From Piromyces finnis (taxonomy: Eukaryota > Neocallimastigomycota > Neocallimastigomycetes > Neocallimastigales > Neocallimastigaceae), in contig MCFH01000031.1 of the NCBI GenBank assembly GCA_002104945.1, forward strand, positions 485,501 through 549,500: DNA of 64,000 bases, read 5' to 3'. The position numbers and the translations under genes are program-made. Below the pieces are notes generated by a model, which made no database searches, had not been told where the DNA came from, and worked only from the letters and a program-made list of their open reading frames with translations. Positions 34,982 to 55,800 of the stretch are shown here, in pieces; positions within the stretch are counted from its first letter, which is position 1, and each line of letters begins with the position of its first letter.

Positions 34982-36271
34982 TTAATGATAATTAGAAGAC
35001 ACTGCTTGGGTAATATCTAAACATAATTCATCACATTGCTCTTTTAATGGAATAGTTTGATAATCTTGTGATTGTTTTACACCTGAAGTAGTATTTTCAT
35101 TTGAAAGCAAATGTTGAACGGTATTAAGGGAAACTTCTGGATCCTGACAATTAGAAGTATCTTCTACTGTGGTGGAATTTCTTTCAAAAGAGGATGTATT
35201 TGATGAGGGTTGATAATTCCTTACATTATTATTGTTACAATCATGTACTTCAATACTATAATGATCTTCTGGAATATCAGCTACTGATGTTGGATAATAT
35301 ATTGATATTGATGCATTATCCGCACAATGATGTCTTCTTCTTCTTTGTCTTCTGATGGAATTAGAATGATGATGACGTCTAAAAACATTTAATCTTGAAC
35401 TATGACGACTTGATTCACGAAGATGACGACGAAAATGATTATGATGATTTAAATTCGGATTTGATTCAAAGTTTGTCATTAAGTGAAGGGAAGAAGTTGA
35501 AGAGGAGTGTGAAGTGGTAGAAAGAATAGAATTATTTTGTGAATCTTGGAAACGATAGTTATTAGGTGAGTTGGTATTTGGAAAGCGATTAGAATGACGA
35601 CGATGAATAATAAAGAATCTTCTTAATCTTTTACGATTTCTTCTTATGTTTTGATTATTTGTCGATGGGGATCTTGATAAAAATGGTAACAAGGAAAAGG
35701 ATGGATCTTGGGGTAATACAATCATACCTTTTGTGGTAATTCTTGGTTGAGTCAAGGCGATATCATAACAAGGAGGAGGAATATGTGGCATATTTTCTTT
35801 TTGTGGAAATGGTACTGGTATGATTGAGGTAGATGGCATTGAAGAATAAGAATCTTCTTCTTCTTCTTCTTGATTTTCCGTGTTTTCATGATGAGTAGAT
35901 TGTTGAGTCATTTGTTGTGCTGATGCTTCATTTAGTCTATTAATTATATTCATAGTATCCCTGGGGATAGTACTAATAGTATTATTAGATTGAATATAAT
36001 TAGATAAATTTATCTCAGCTTCAGTTGGGATTTCTCTTTCTTGATATTGTGGTAATGGTTCTATATCTTCAACTCGTCTAATTTCTTGAATACCTTCACA
36101 TCCTAATTCCTCCAATTTCTTTGAAAATATACGAATACCCATAATAATAAGAATGATTAAAATTAAGGATACTATTCCAACAATTAATATTGAAGTACCA
36201 TCAATAACATGATCATCCACAGAAGTTCTATTATAATTTTCAATTTCGAAATTGTCGTAAAATCCATCCAT
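34982..36271 (-). CDS. Single-pass membrane protein with PPxY and LPxY motifs
   Basis: Intronless, 429 residues. The N-terminus is short and acidic, with no classical signal peptide. A membrane span follows at about 26-49 (TSILIVGIVSLILIILIIMG), then a cytosolic tail of about 380 residues. The tail carries an LPxY motif (LPQY, 73-76), a Glu cluster (135-139), a PPxY motif (PPCY within IPPPCYDIA, 166-169) and long Arg/His/Asn/Ser-rich stretches (NRKRLRRFFIIHRRH). PPxY and LPxY are binding sites for WW domains of Nedd4/Rsp5 ubiquitin ligases. A membrane span followed by a PY-bearing tail is the plan of yeast adaptors such as Rcr1/Rcr2, which control surface-protein turnover. I see no wider similarity to a named family, so the adaptor role is inference. 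Confidence 0.75.
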   Translation of the reverse strand: MDGFYDNFEIENYNRTSVDDHVIDGTSILIVGIVSLILIILIIMGIRIFSKKLEELGCEGIQEIRRVEDIEPLPQYQEREIPTEAEINLSNYIQSNNTISTIPRDTMNIINRLNEASAQQMTQQSTHHENTENQEEEEEDSYSSMPSTSIIPVPFPQKENMPHIPPPCYDIALTQPRITTKGMIVLPQDPSFSLLPFLSRSPSTNNQNIRRNRKRLRRFFIIHRRHSNRFPNTNSPNNYRFQDSQNNSILSTTSHSSSTSSLHLMTNFESNPNLNHHNHFRRHLRESSRHSSRLNVFRRHHHSNSIRRQRRRRHHCADNASISIYYPTSVADIPEDHYSIEVHDCNNNNVRNYQPSSNTSSFERNSTTVEDTSNCQDPEVSLNTVQHLLSNENTTSGVKQSQDYQTIPLKEQCDELCLDITQAVSSNYH

Positions 36272-38768
36272 AATGACTATTTTTCTTGTTATATATATAA
36301 TATAGTTACTATTGTATAATAAATTGGATTAATATTGGTATTTTTTATTTTTTGTTTTAAAAATATACATGTAGTTATATTTTGTAAAATAATGTATAAT
36401 TTTAATTTTTCTTTAATAATAATAACAAGTTATTGATAAATATATTGGTATTGGTATTGATATTAGAAACTAATAATATACATATACATTTATATTACAT
36501 ATATATTATTAATATTTGAATTTTTTTTTTATTAATTATATTATAGTGATAACTAATAAAATTTATATAACTTTAAAACTTTTTTTTTTTGAATATTAAC
36601 ATTATTATTATTAGTATTATTATAATTAGTATTTATTTTATTTTTTATTTTTTTATATTTTAATTTATTAAACTTATTTTGCTTGTTTTTAAAAGTTATT
36701 TTCAATTTCTATTATATATATATATATTTTTTATATTATATTTCTTTTTATTAAATAATTGTGATATTTATATGTTGTTATTACTATTGTTATCAAAAGT
36801 TGATTTTATTATAATTGTAATATTACGAATTAATCCATAAAAGTTATTAATAAAATTGTAAAATTTGGTATGTAAAAAGGTTGGAATTATATATAATTAA
36901 CAATATAATTATTGAATGTATTAAACAGAATATTGGATTGTAGAAAATAATTAAGAATTACAAAGCAGTAGAAAAGTATTAAAAATTTATGAATTTATGT
37001 ACAATAATAAAATAATTTCAACTTTTTTTTTTTTTTGTATTTGAATTAGTTCTTAAAAATTCATAAAATTTGAATTATTAACAATTGAAATGAAAAAAAA
37101 GTATTAAATAATATTATTCGAGACTAAAACATAAAAAAATATTATATATTTAAAGTAATTGTATTTCTAATTAGGAGAACTGAATCATTTACATAAAGTA
37201 ATTAATTATAATTTCAAAAATTAGTATATATTATAATTAAATTATGCTGTTTTGTTTTAACAAGTTTTAACAATAATAATAATAATAGTATAATTGATAT
37301 ATGTTGCTTATTTTTTTTTTATATTGGTATAATAATGTCTTTATATCTCTTAATATTTAATATTGTATAAAAGGGCCAACTTTCTTAAACTTGTACTTTA
37401 TATGAAAATTAGCTTCTCTTTCCTTTTTGATATAATAAATTTGACAATTTTCTTTATTTCTTATCACAACTATTTTTTCTTGACTTTATTTTTTTTTTAA
37501 AAAAAGAAAAGTTTCAATACCAATGTTATAATATTTTACACATTTTTTTTATAGCTTTATTTTAATTTTAGTATTATTACAGACTTTTTTTTTTTGAAAA
37601 CAAAAAAAAGAAATAAAGAAAAATTTTTTTATATTGCTTTTATTTTATTTTTAACTATTTTTTTATACTTTTTATTTTTGTTATATTTTATTTTTATGTA
37701 AAAACATCTTCAATTTTGCTATTTTTTATGGTTTTTTTTTATTTTATTTTATTTTATTTTTTATTTTATTTTACTTTTTTCTTTTTTTTTTTTTTTTTGT
37801 TTTTTAAATTTTTAATTAAATATTTTTAATAAAAATATTATATTCTAATATATAATATAAATATATTAATTTTAAATAGAAAATTTAATTTAAATTTTAA
37901 AGTTTGAACAATTACAAAAAAATAAATTAAAATCTTTTAATTAAAAATTTGAAATACTATTTTTTTATGTGATAAGAAAGTTAATAATGTTTTTATATAA
38001 AAGTATATAAAAAAAAAGAGTCATAACTAATTTAACTGTGATTCCATGTATTTATATATATATCTTTAAAATAAATATTATCGAATTATTGAAAGTAGTA
38101 TTGTTATACTTTAGGATTTTTATTTCAATTATGCCTAATCATTTTGGAAGAAATTTGTATAAACTCTACATTAGTATTAAACATTAAATGTATATTACCT
38201 CAAAAAAGGTAACATCATACCATTTGTCAAAGATTTATATATTATCAAAATTAATATAGATTTGTTGATTATTAGTATCTTATAATTTGTTATCATCCGT
38301 TTTATAAAATTGAAAAGTAAGAAAAAACATAATATATATTAATAATAATTAAGAAAAAAAAAAAAATACATTAATTTAACTATATTTGTACATGTGTAAT
38401 AATCTAGTTTGAAAATTAATTTTTTAAAAGAAACATTATCATTTTAATTACTCATACTATATTCTCTTTTAGAAAAAAACATAATAATTATATTATATAT
38501 AGAAAAAAAAACTACAAAATGATAAAGTTTTTTTTTTTTATAACTTTGGAAATTAATTCAGTTGTTTTTATATAATTTTTTTTGTTGCTGTTATCATTAT
38601 AATTAGAACTATTCATATAGAAAATAAATTACTTTTCACATCGTTTAAAAAAAACTGGAACAATAATTAAATTAGTATAAATGAAGAAAACTTAAAATAA
38701 TAATAATATTGTAAAAAATTATTTAGTCATTATATTTTAATTGATCGAAAAGTAAAAAAACTACTTTT

Positions 38769-38802
<34 letters not shown>

Positions 38803-39819
38803 ATCAATATGCATTACATTTAAAATACAGTACTTTTTTTTTTATTTTAATCAATCTTTTTATGTATAATTATTATTATGTATTCATATGCCTTTTATAC
38901 TTTTAATTCTTAATCTAAAAATGTTAAAAGCTGTATTTTTTTTTTTTTTTGAATTTTATTATATAAATTATTGAAAGTGTATGAAAATTTTACAATAAAG
39001 TTCTGTTAATTTTTAGTTTATTCCTAAAAATTTTTTTATTTTTAAACTGAGAAAAAAAAAAAAGAATATGATTTATATATATATATATATATAGATATAT
39101 AATGTATATATATAATGAAAATAAAAGAGCTTAAAATCTTATTAAGTGTACACTAATAATAAAATAAATCATATATAAAACTAGCACCATCAACTAAAAA
39201 AAGCTTTCAGTTTTTTTTAACATTTTTTATATGAATTAATAAATAAATAATATATTATAATATATTATAGAATACATATAATTATATTTCTACTAATATA
39301 TTTTAATATATTTAAATAATAGAAATGTTTAAATATTCAAACCATACAATAAAGAAGGGTATGAGTGTTATTGAATAGTTTTATATTAATCATCATGATA
39401 TGTATTCAATAAAAAAATGAAAATAAATCTATATATATATAAAGTATGATATTAAAAAAAACATTTATTTTTATTCTATGTAATAATTAACAATTATACT
39501 TTATTATTATTTTATTTCTTTTTTTAACTTTATATTAATTAGTATAGAATAATATTATAAATAAAAAATATTATTGTTAGATAATTTACAAAAATATTAT
39601 GAATATGTTTTCGCTTCGTTTTTTTTCCCCTTAAAAGAAAAAAAAAATTATAAAATCTTAGTGTAAAAATGAATATAATTAAAAATGCTATGAATTAAAT
39701 AATATAAAAAATAGAAATCATATAAAATAAATGTATTATTATTTTGTTAATATTAAAAGTGTAACCACTCTAAAACTATAATTATGAAAAAAAAAAAAAA
39801 AAAAATAAAAATTTTAAAA
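36272..39819. other. 3.5-kb gene-poor region
   Basis: DNA upstream of the PY-motif gene and downstream of CFAP251. It is uniformly AT-rich, with many T runs (for example 38770-38801, about 32 bases) and TATA-like repeats near 39072-39112. There is no supported exon, RNA or larger repeat. Confidence 0.5.
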
Positions 39820-47013
<7,194 letters not shown>

Positions 47014-48173
47014 TTTTTAATTCTTTATATATAATTTGTTATTATTTTTTCTCTATAGTTGTGTTTAAACTAATTATTTATAATTAACATAATAAAAATC
47101 TAATAAACCATAAAAGTTTTTATTATTTTTTGTTTCTATATTTTAAATATTTATTTCTTAATATTATTTAAATATTATTATTGTGACTATTTTTTGTTTA
47201 GTTTTTCTCTTTTATGTAAGCTTCTTTCGTATCAATAACAATTTATTTAAATTTATTAAAATATAAAAAAAATAAAAAAAAAACAATTTTTTAATTAAAA
47301 AAATTTAAAGTTTGAAATATTAATAAATATTTCAAACTTTATTTAATAATAAATAATTGGTTTTATTTATATATTCATTTTTGGATTAGGCTATTCACAA
47401 ACGGAAATGAGTAGAAATGACTTTGAAAAAAAAAAAATACAACAAAACTATAATTATTATACACTTTACCTTTATTATGCATTTTATATCAAAAGATAGT
47501 TTAATTTTATTAAACAAAATCAAGTATTCAAAATAGAATTTTTTATGTTTATTTAATAAAATATCTTTTTATTTCTATTTAAAAAAAAAAAGAAAATAAA
47601 TAGTAATGTTTCTTCCTTACTAATTTTATAAACATTATATTAACATTAAAAAGCTATTCCAAATTATTCCTTACTTTTCGTTTAATAGTATAAAGTTATC
47701 CATTACTTTTAAATTTAGTATAAGTCATTACATTATTACATAAATCTGATTTATTAACCAACCATGTTGCTTTTTTTTTTTTTTTTTTTAATCTCTATTT
47801 GATGCCTATTGCTTGTCAATAATTTAACAGTATTTTTAAAAATCTTGTATTTGTTCAATTAACTATAGATGTTAAGATTTTTTCTCTAAAGTATAAATTT
47901 GTATAATAGAATTGCTGTATCTTAAAATATTAAGATTTTAAAGTAGTGGCATAATGATAAGAATAATTTGAAAGTTTTTTCATTTATTCAAAATTTTGTA
48001 GTATATTTATTATTTTATATTTACTATAAAACTATTTCTAAAGAATCATCAATCTTTAGAGATTTTTTCAATATCTTGTAATTAAAATGTAATTTTAATA
48101 ATAGAAAAAAAGTCTTGTTGGTGGTTTACTCTTTCTTTCTTTCTTTAACTAATTAATTACATTATATTTAATG

Positions 48174-48325
48174 TTGTATACAAAAACCATTTTTAACTTT
48201 TTACATTTTAATGTATTTCATTCTTACTATTGTATACAAAATTTTATTTACATTTTAATACATCATTACCTGATTCATATTTTAATTGTATACATTATTA
48301 CTTACTATTGTATACAAAATTTTAG
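48174..48325. repeat. Spaced TTGTATACAA palindromes
   Basis: The perfect 10-base palindrome TTGTATACAA occurs at 48174, 48230 and 48308, and a near copy (TTGTATACAT) at 48286. The first three elements are spaced exactly 56 bases apart, with related intervening sequence (ACATTTTAATGTAT against ACATTTTAATACAT). This is a degenerate tandem repeat of about 56 bases carrying a palindrome in each unit. Confidence 0.75.
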
Positions 48326-48835
48326 TTTTTTTTAAAATGATTTATTATTATTCAACCATTATATATTATACATGAAACATTTTTAATAAAAATCTATATT
48401 TCAAAAATATTGATTCATCTATTAAATAAAAAATTTTTTTCCTATTGTTTTTTAAGAGATTAGATTTCTTTAACAACAACAACAACAGCAACCACAAGAA
48501 AAACCATGCTTAATTATTCTACCCAAAAAAGTATAGTAGAATAGAAGTTTTTCCATTTAATTTATATTAGATATTATATTTTAAAACACAAAGTGTAGGG
48601 AAACTTTAACTTTTTTTTATGATCCATTATTTATTCATATATTATCCAATATATATTATATAATATATTAAATTTATTATTTATGTTTTACTGATAAACT
48701 TTAATATTAATAAAAGAAAAAAAATTTATGGTTTAATGGATAGGATGGGATAAAACATAAATAATAAATATTATATTCATCTTTTTAAAAAGTTAGATTA
48801 TAATGGTATTTTTAAAGTAAAATACTATATAATGA

Positions 48836-49020
48836 AAAAGGAAAGGCTGCATCTTGATTATTTTGACAGCCATGCCTTTTAAGAAAAAAACTACCTTACA
48901 GAAATACTACATACTTTTATATTTTGCGGCGGCGGTATGTTAAACCTTTTAATAGAGTTGCTTGGTTACCTTTTATGGTAGTTATCTATCATTTTTAGGT
49001 AAGAGGAGGAGGTGTATTTG
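48836..49020. other. GC-enriched island with inverted repeats
   Basis: AAAAGGAAAGGCTG (48836) and CAGCCATGCCTTTT (48867) can pair at 12 of 14 positions around a 17-base loop. Farther on, ACTACCTTA (near 48890) can pair with TATGGTAGT (near 48977). A GCGGCGGCGG run near 48925 and AGGAGGAGG near 49006 are striking in this AT-rich genome. There is no open frame of note. It could be a non-coding RNA or a transposon relic; I do not recognise it. Confidence 0.45.
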
Positions 49021-51089
49021 ATATTAATTACAAATATAATATATTTATTATATCTATTATTGAGTAAATTAATATTGTTTATGTTAATATTTTATTAATA
49101 ATATATTAGAATTAATTTATTAATATAATATACTATTCTTATTTTATTTATATATTTTATAATAATATTGATGATATATTAAAAGAATATTTGATTATAT
49201 AATTATAAATGAATTTATTCAAATAAAATATAAATAATATATATGTCTGAAAATTATATATAAATAGTATAATTATTGTTATACACCAATAAAATTAATT
49301 TATTTAATAAATTAATTATATATTATGAATATAATCAAATATATTTATATATTTATATTATTACTATTTTCAGATTCAATTTATTCTAATAATTGTAAAG
49401 ATTAATAATAAATTTTAATTTAGATGAAGGAATCTCTAATAAAAATAAACTATAGAACAATTATATAATTATCGAATAAATTAAGAATAAAGGTAAAATT
49501 TAATAATGATTAATGAGGATTTTAGGCTTTCATGGTAAAAAAAAAAGTTACAAATTTAGTACATTTAATGTAAAAAACTATAATAGTATCTCATCAATTA
49601 TCATTAAAAAAACAAATGATCTTATTTCTTTAAAAAAGGTTATTAGATATAGTTTTTGATAGATATAATTTTTAAAAAAAAATTCATATGCTAAAGAGTT
49701 AGAGAATTATGTAAAAAGATTTTGTTACAATATTTCCAAGTTTTATGATGAATCAACCAATAAAAAAACTGTATTATTATTGTTATTATTCTATTCTACC
49801 TTTTAACTAAAAGCAACATCATTTATAGGCACATATAGACCAGACTAAACCACTTTGATTTAGTTTATTTTCTTTTTTTTTTTTTAAAAAATAGTTCTTT
49901 CACATTTTTTTCTTCTTTTTAAGGATGTTTATTATAATTCGTATTATTTTTATGGTTAATTTATATTTTAATAATAATTAATATGTATTTAATAGATCTA
50001 AAATATTAATTCCTTTTTTTTTTTTTAAAAAAAATTTAGATATTTGACTGTTTTTGATGTGTTTTATTTTTATGAAAAATAATAATTTAGATATATTATT
50101 TACTATTTTTTAAATAATAATATTAATTAAAAGTTATAATTACAACGTTTTAATGCACTTTTAGTAAAAAAAATATTATTAAGTTGATAAAAGTTTTAGT
50201 ACACTTTTTACTATTTAGTTGAACTTAACTTTCAAAATCCTGTTTAATCAATACCAATGTATTTACTTTTTCTTTTTATTGTATAACACTTTGATGGTTT
50301 AATATAATTTTAATTTAAATTTAATATATTTTTTATAAATTAAAATTTAATATAGATGTAATATTTAATAATTCTATATGTAAATAATTAATTAAATAAT
50401 CTAATTTATAATTAATAAACTTTATCATTATAGGGAAATATATTTATTATAAAAATATAGTAAAAATAATATGTAAAAATTATAGAAATGATTAAATTAT
50501 ATATATTAATTAAATAATATAATAATAATTATTTTATATTCTATTCATCTCATATATTAAATAAAAAAAATGCTTTTTTATAATAATATCGAAATAATAT
50601 TTCCTGATTTATATATATAATTAAAAATTTCTTTATTCTTTATGCTTAATTTTTTTTTAAAAAAATAGTATTTTTATAACTAGCAATTGAATAAAAATTT
50701 CTTTTTTAATAATATTATTAAAAAGAAAATAACAAATATAGACTATTTGTTTTAAAACAAATGCAATAATAATAATAATAATAATAAAACATATATATGT
50801 CATTTTAATCCTTATTATTACACTAAATATAAAGTATATATCAATATCTTTTAAATAATTATTGTTGTAAAATCAATTATTGATGATATTTATAATACCT
50901 ATAATATATATATAAAGTTTTTTTTTATGTTTTGAAATATTTAATATTAATTTATATATCATTATCATTTTATAAATATAATGTTATTTTTATATTTAAA
51001 TTATAAAGTAATTTAAATAAAATTAATTAATTATTATAATTGTTATTTTATTCTTTATTTATATAAAGGTTATATTTAAATAGTAAAAA

Positions 51090-52879
51090 ATGGAATATAG
51101 AACAACACTTGGAATGTTAACCGTTCTTGGTATATATTTAAAATTATTTTTTTTTAGTAAATTAGAAATGTGTATTTTTTCTCGAAAAGATAGATTTTGT
51201 ATTAAAGAAATAAAAATAGTAAAGAAAAGATTTCAATAAATAGCATATTTTATTTAAATTTCTTTTATTTTTCTTTTTTTTAAATATATATATACAGCGG
51301 TTGGGGGAAAGGAAATAAAGGGAAGATCTATGTTTTCAGGTATATCTATAAATATTATTAAAATTAATTTTAATATTAAAAAACGATAAATATTATGATC
51401 AATGTTTAGTATTGAAAGAAAAAGTTTATTAAATGATTTGCTAAATATATTTTATTGGAACAACAGTAAATCCATACATTACCTTTCAAATAGATCATAT
51501 GAAGAAAAAAACAAAAGTTAGCAAAGGAAAAGGAAAAAATCCAAGTAAGTTTTCTAGTAGAACAATATATATTTTAAAAAATAAATATTCATTTGTTAAT
51601 TTAAAATTTATATATTTATTATTTTATTATTTTTCATAAAATGAAGAATGGAATGATTTAGTAGAATTTGAGATCATAAAAGGAAGAGATGTACTATGCG
51701 GAAAGGTAATGGGTAAGGAAATATCCGAAGATGAATTTATTGGGGAAATTAAAGTTGATTTAAAACCAATATTTCAAAAAGGTAGAATAATTAATTTAAT
51801 ATTTATAAAATGCAAAACTCGATATATATATACATATATACATATACATAATATGCATAGAAAATATTAGTATTAGTATATAAATATATTAACATATTTA
51901 TTGAAATAAAATAGGCTATGCTGAAATGTGGGTTCCAGTAATTCATCCACACAAAAGTAAGTCAATAATTTAAGAATAATAATTGTTGAAGTAACATTGG
52001 TTTATAAATGTATACTAAATATTTGAATTATATATATTTTTATAATATTCTTATTTGAAGATCGTCATAAGGGGTATATATCTTTATTTAAAAAAGCAAA
52101 ATAATAAATAAATAATAATAATAATGCTAATAATATAATTAAATGATCATAATTATAAATTTAATAGAGATGTATTTTTAAAACTTCAATATAAACCATC
52201 TGTACAAGTAAGCTACTTTGTTTAAAAATATTATATTAGCTGATAGAAATTCTAAAATATTTTGTATTTTTTTTAGGAACCTGATTATGCTCAACAACCA
52301 GTTCAAGCTCCAATGGGAGGCCCAGCCCCAATGGGAGGACCAGCTCCAATGGGTCCTCCAGTAAGATCACCAATAAGACCACCTCCATTACAAAGATCTG
52401 CAACAGCACCATTACCTAATGGAGCTGTTCCTCCTCCAATTAGAAATGGCTCAACCGGTCCTGGTGTACCAGCACCATTACCTAATGGAGCTGTTCCTCC
52501 AATTAGAAATGGATCAACCGGACCTGGAGTTCCAGCACATCCAATTGTAATCCCACCAAGACAAGGTGGAGCAATGCCATCCCCAATAAATATTCCTCCA
52601 AGAGGAGCAAACCCAAGTATCCGCCCATATCAATCACCTGTACAACGTCCTGGTGCAAGACCAATGGGTAATCCACCACTACCACAAAGATCACCAAGTA
52701 ATCAAATTAGACCAGCTAATCCAAACATTTCACCGAGAATGCAACCAAGAAGTCCAAGACCAGTAAATCCAAATCCAAATCCAAATCCAAACCCAAACCC
52801 AAATCCAAATCCAAATGTACCAATAAATATTCCACAAAGAATGAATCGTCCTCCAGTTGGACCAAGACCATCATCATAA
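51090..52879 (+). CDS. C2-domain protein with proline-rich tail (Inn1/Fic1-like layout)
   Basis: Eight exons (51090-51129, 51298-51339, 51467-51544, 51647-51781, 51915-51956, 52061-52073, 52168-52207, 52277-52879) join in frame to 330 residues; exon 6 is only 13 bases. Residues 1-130 form one C2 domain: an initial TLGMLTVLAVGG strand, NPYITFQID, GKNPKWNDLVEFEI, DEFIGEIKVDLKPIF and WVPV, closing with DVFLKLQY. Most calcium-binding aspartates are missing (NPY instead of DPY), so it is probably a calcium-independent C2. The tail of 200 residues is Pro/Gly/Asn-rich with many PxxP motifs, two tandem copies of a 21-22-residue unit starting PLPNGAVPP, an MGGPAP repeat and about nine NP dipeptides. 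One C2 plus a PxxP tail matches fungal cytokinesis proteins Inn1 and Fic1, which bind SH3 domains at the septum. Orthology is plausible but not proven. Confidence 0.78.
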
Positions 52880-55800
52880 ACAAATATAATTAAACATTAA
52901 TTATATCTTTATTAATTTTCATTTCTTTATAAAAGAAGTATATTTACAAATTTTTTATACTTATTTATTAATTAGTTTTCAATATAAAGTTCTTTCATAA
53001 TTATTATATATTATTATATTCAAATTATATAAATAAATTTAATATAAGATTTAAAAACAAAAAAACAGAAAAAAGCAACTACAAAAAACACACACACACA
53101 AAAAAAAAAAAACAACAACAAAAAAAAATTAAATATTAATTAAAAATAATGAAATTATTTGAAATTAAAACACAGTTTAATAGTTAAAGAAATATTTAAT
53201 TTAAATTATTATGTCTTGATAAGATGAAAAAGATCAAACTAAAAATACTTTTACTTAATAAATGAATGAAGAAATCATCCTTTTTAATAAGTTAAAAAGT
53301 AGAAAAATTTAAAAATGTTTAAAGAAAAGTAGCAAAATCTCATACTAATAATACTCTAATATACATAACCAGAAGAATATCAAAATTCATTAAAAAAAAA
53401 AACAATAGTTTTGTTGATATAATATAATCATTAAACATATGTTACAAAATTTAAACATAAAAAAAAAAAAAAGTAATAATACTTTTCAACAGAAAAGACT
53501 ATATAATTAAATTAATAAATTATGTAATTATTCTATTATTCAATTTCAAGTATTACTATATAAAAATAATATTTCAACAATATTATTAATTTTAGTAAAT
53601 GTATTTATAAAAAAAAAGTATAAAAAATATATTAATTTTTAAATTTATATATATATTTATGTTATTTTTTTTTTATAAATATAAAAAGGAAATATTATTT
53701 TTTTTTAATAATATTATATTAAATAGTATTACAAAGAATAGTAATACTTGTTTTAATAGAATATCTTTATATATATATGCCAACAGCATGTTTTATTTAT
53801 AAAAATATAGATAAAATTAAATCATGCTATCCTTTTTTATATACTTTAAATATATTATTTGGTAATATCACTATAATAATTAAAAAAATAAAAAGAAAAA
53901 TTTTTATAGAGGGTATATATATATAATTATAGACAAATATTCAAAAAAGAAAAATAGGAATAATTATTATAATTGTTTTTACTAAAAAAAAAAAAAAAAA
54001 AGAAATTATTGTATATTATTTTGATTATAGAAATAAATTCTTAATCAAAAAGTATACTAATAATTATTTAATTATTTATATGTATAGATTAAATATATAT
54101 ATTCTTTTCATTAAAAGTATTTAATAGAATTAATTTTATATCATTTTAAGATATATCATTAATACTGACTTATTATAATGTAATAAAAATATTATTATTT
54201 AAATAAAGTTTTAAAAAATAATTATTTTTTTTTTTTCTATTTTCAAATACCATTATATAGCTATATTTTAAAAAGATATTTGTATTTTAATTTTTAATAC
54301 ATTTTCAATACTTTAAAAAAAAAAATTGAATAAATGTGGATATATTAAATGGAGATATTTGACATAGATTGTTCTGAGAAAAATTAATCGGAAATTTCTT
54401 ATTTTTTTTAAAGTTACTAATAATATGCATATATTATTTCATATTATTTAATTTTCTTTTCCTTTAATTCTATTGATTAGAATAGATATTGTTTTTTCTA
54501 TTCTTTATATAAACCATATTATTAATAATAAACATAATAATCAATAATAATAATTATAACCATAGACATAATAATAACAATATTATGTTATTTTATGTTA
54601 AATTCAATGATGATAAATGAAAAAAAAATTTTTATTACTACTCTTTATTATTATATTATATTTATATGTTTTTTTTTTTTATATTTTCAAAATCCACAAC
54701 AACAACAACATTCAATTGTTTTTCTGTATTTATTTTAAAAACTCATTTAATAATGTAAATAGTTATTATTATTTAAAGATGTTCTATTTTTCTATTGAAA
54801 AAGGAAATTTTTTGTTAATAAGAATGTGGTAAAGGAAAAAAATACTCATAATTGGTTACACAAAAAATTTTAGATCATACTTCACCAGTTTTTTTTTTTT
54901 TTTTTTTTTTTTTGTATTTATATGTTGTAAATTGTAATTTTATTTTTTTGTTAATAATTGTATTATTGTTAATAAATAGTGAAATAAAATCTCATTATTT
55001 TTAAATACTAAAAAACGTTGTATAATGAATAAAGACACTATTTAATTATTTTTTAAACATTTAATTCATATTTAATTAAAAAAAAAAAGAGATCTTAAAA
55101 TTATTTGAAAATAAACATTGTAGGTGTGGATTAAAATAGAAATATGTTTCTTATTTCGATTTTTTATAAAAACTTTTTCAAAGGAATCTTACTCACTAAT
55201 ATTATTTATTATTTTACTACTACTTTTTTTTTATGCTTTATTTAGAATTAATATCTTTAAATAAACATCTATTTTTTGTTATATTACATTCTAAATACTT
55301 TTACATTTCAAAGTTATTATGTTTTGGTTGAAAATCATCTCTATTTTTATTTGAATAGTATAAAAAACACACACACACACCAAATTCATCATTACATGTA
55401 TTTTTATAAATTAAAATAAGGTAGAATAAAATAAAACATAATAATAAAAAAATATATCAAATATTTGATTGATAATAAATTTAAATACTAAAATATAATA
55501 TATAATAAAATATGATAAAAGAATAACTTTATTTTTTATTGGAATTTTTTTTATCTAAGTGGGAAACATTAGTAGTAGTATAAATACACAGTTTCTAGTA
55601 ATTAAAAAAGAATTATTAAATGTATTACTGTTAAGATCAATAATTAAAATATTTTCTTTATTCTTTATCGTTTAATTTAAACCGTAAGAAAGAATAGTAT
55701 TTATTAGCTCATTAACATTATTTAAAAGATGTTGCTATTACTATTTCTACTTACAATTAAAAAATATCCAATTAAAATGGATGTAAAAAAAAAGAAATAT

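Larger units (their letters stand above)
47014..51089. promoter_or_regulatory. 4-kb divergent intergenic region CFAP251 / C2 gene
   Basis: This region separates two divergent start codons and so must contain both promoters. Most of it is featureless AT-rich DNA. Two islands stand out: a set of spaced TTGTATACA palindromes at 48174-48325 and a GC-enriched, structured stretch at 48836-49020. I found no exon. Confidence 0.45.
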
